Below, piece by piece: positions 63,801 to 64,000 of a stretch of DNA of 64,000 nucleotides; the stretch's first letter is position 1; each line of letters opens with the position of its first letter. Made by a program: the position numbers and the translations under genes. The stretch is from Sphagnum magellanicum (Eukaryota > Streptophyta > Sphagnopsida > Sphagnales > Sphagnaceae): assembly GCA_021904315.1 (NCBI GenBank), contig CM038912.1:8333061-8397060 (forward strand). The letters are read 5' to 3'. The notes under the pieces were generated by a model that saw only the letters and a list, made by a program, of their open reading frames with translations, searched no databases and was not told the DNA's origin.

Positions 63801-64000
63801 GCCAAACAGCATAATCACCTCAACTGTTGTAATTCTTCTCAAACCCTAGATTAGGGGAAGCCAAAGTCCACTGATACTATATTATGCCACCTCTTCCACA
63901 CTCAGCAGCCAGCACTAATGCTGCATTCTGAATGGACACTGATAATTCCCATCCCTCCAGGTTCTTTTGCTGACCTACTGGCCGGTCTGGGTGGGGTTTG
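63801..64000. other. Upstream intron or leader of the unrecognised gene
   Basis: Begins, on the minus strand, upstream of a CAG acceptor at about 63799-63801. No clear additional exon is visible before the window ends. Confidence 0.35.

Overview
This is nuclear DNA of a land plant. Genes carry GT-AG introns, most of them about 90-560 bp (up to about 730 bp), and sit in long AT-rich gene-poor stretches with decayed transposons. The identifiable proteins are plant-type: sucrose-phosphate phosphatase, ribosomal protein uL18/L5, an NB-ARC/LRR immune receptor and the 2-oxoglutarate dehydrogenase adaptor KGD4. The receptor starts with an alpha/beta-hydrolase domain instead of TIR or coiled coil. 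That hydrolase-NBS-LRR architecture is known from bryophytes, notably liverworts, so a liverwort or other seedless plant is my best guess. I cannot fix the species.

Layout. 1-1.9 kb: G-rich minisatellites and repeated palindromic modules. 1.9-7.0 kb: AT-rich, no gene seen. 7.0-10.0 kb (minus): sucrose-phosphate phosphatase, eight exons resolved, with an odd first splice donor. 10.0-15.4 kb: leader and intergenic DNA. 15.4-17.7 kb: ruined Helitron with a PIF1 helicase and an endonuclease-like domain. 20.0-22.9 kb (plus): ribosomal protein L5 copy with a stop codon and a phase break, probably a pseudogene. 23.9-30.5 kb: recent tandem duplication of about 3.3 kb carrying an 85-bp minisatellite. 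30.4-31.1 kb: GC-rich repeats of about 120 bp leading into a TATA box. 31.5-38.7 kb (plus): hydrolase-NB-ARC-LRR receptor, five exons, about 1994 residues. 38.7-41.2 kb: about 18 more copies of the same LRR repeat, out of frame or interrupted. 42.6-45.1 kb: Ty3-type gag-protease remnant. 45.9-47.7 kb: three-copy repeat, one copy split by an 806-bp terminal-inverted-repeat element. 48.8-50.3 kb: tRNA-derived SINE, a GA microsatellite and an intact three-exon KGD4 gene. 50.3-61.0 kb: mostly AT-rich with small repeats. 61.1-63.8 kb (minus): exons of a large conserved-looking protein I do not recognise.

The genes are eukaryotic single units with no operon logic. The most notable locus is the receptor. 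Its LRR block is about 43 near-identical 144-bp units. Differences between units fall mainly at a few positions per repeat that are expected to lie on the exposed concave face. One nonsense change separates the coding units from a decaying downstream block of the same units. The receptor lies directly after two other expanding repeat blocks, which suggests a locus shaped by unequal exchange.
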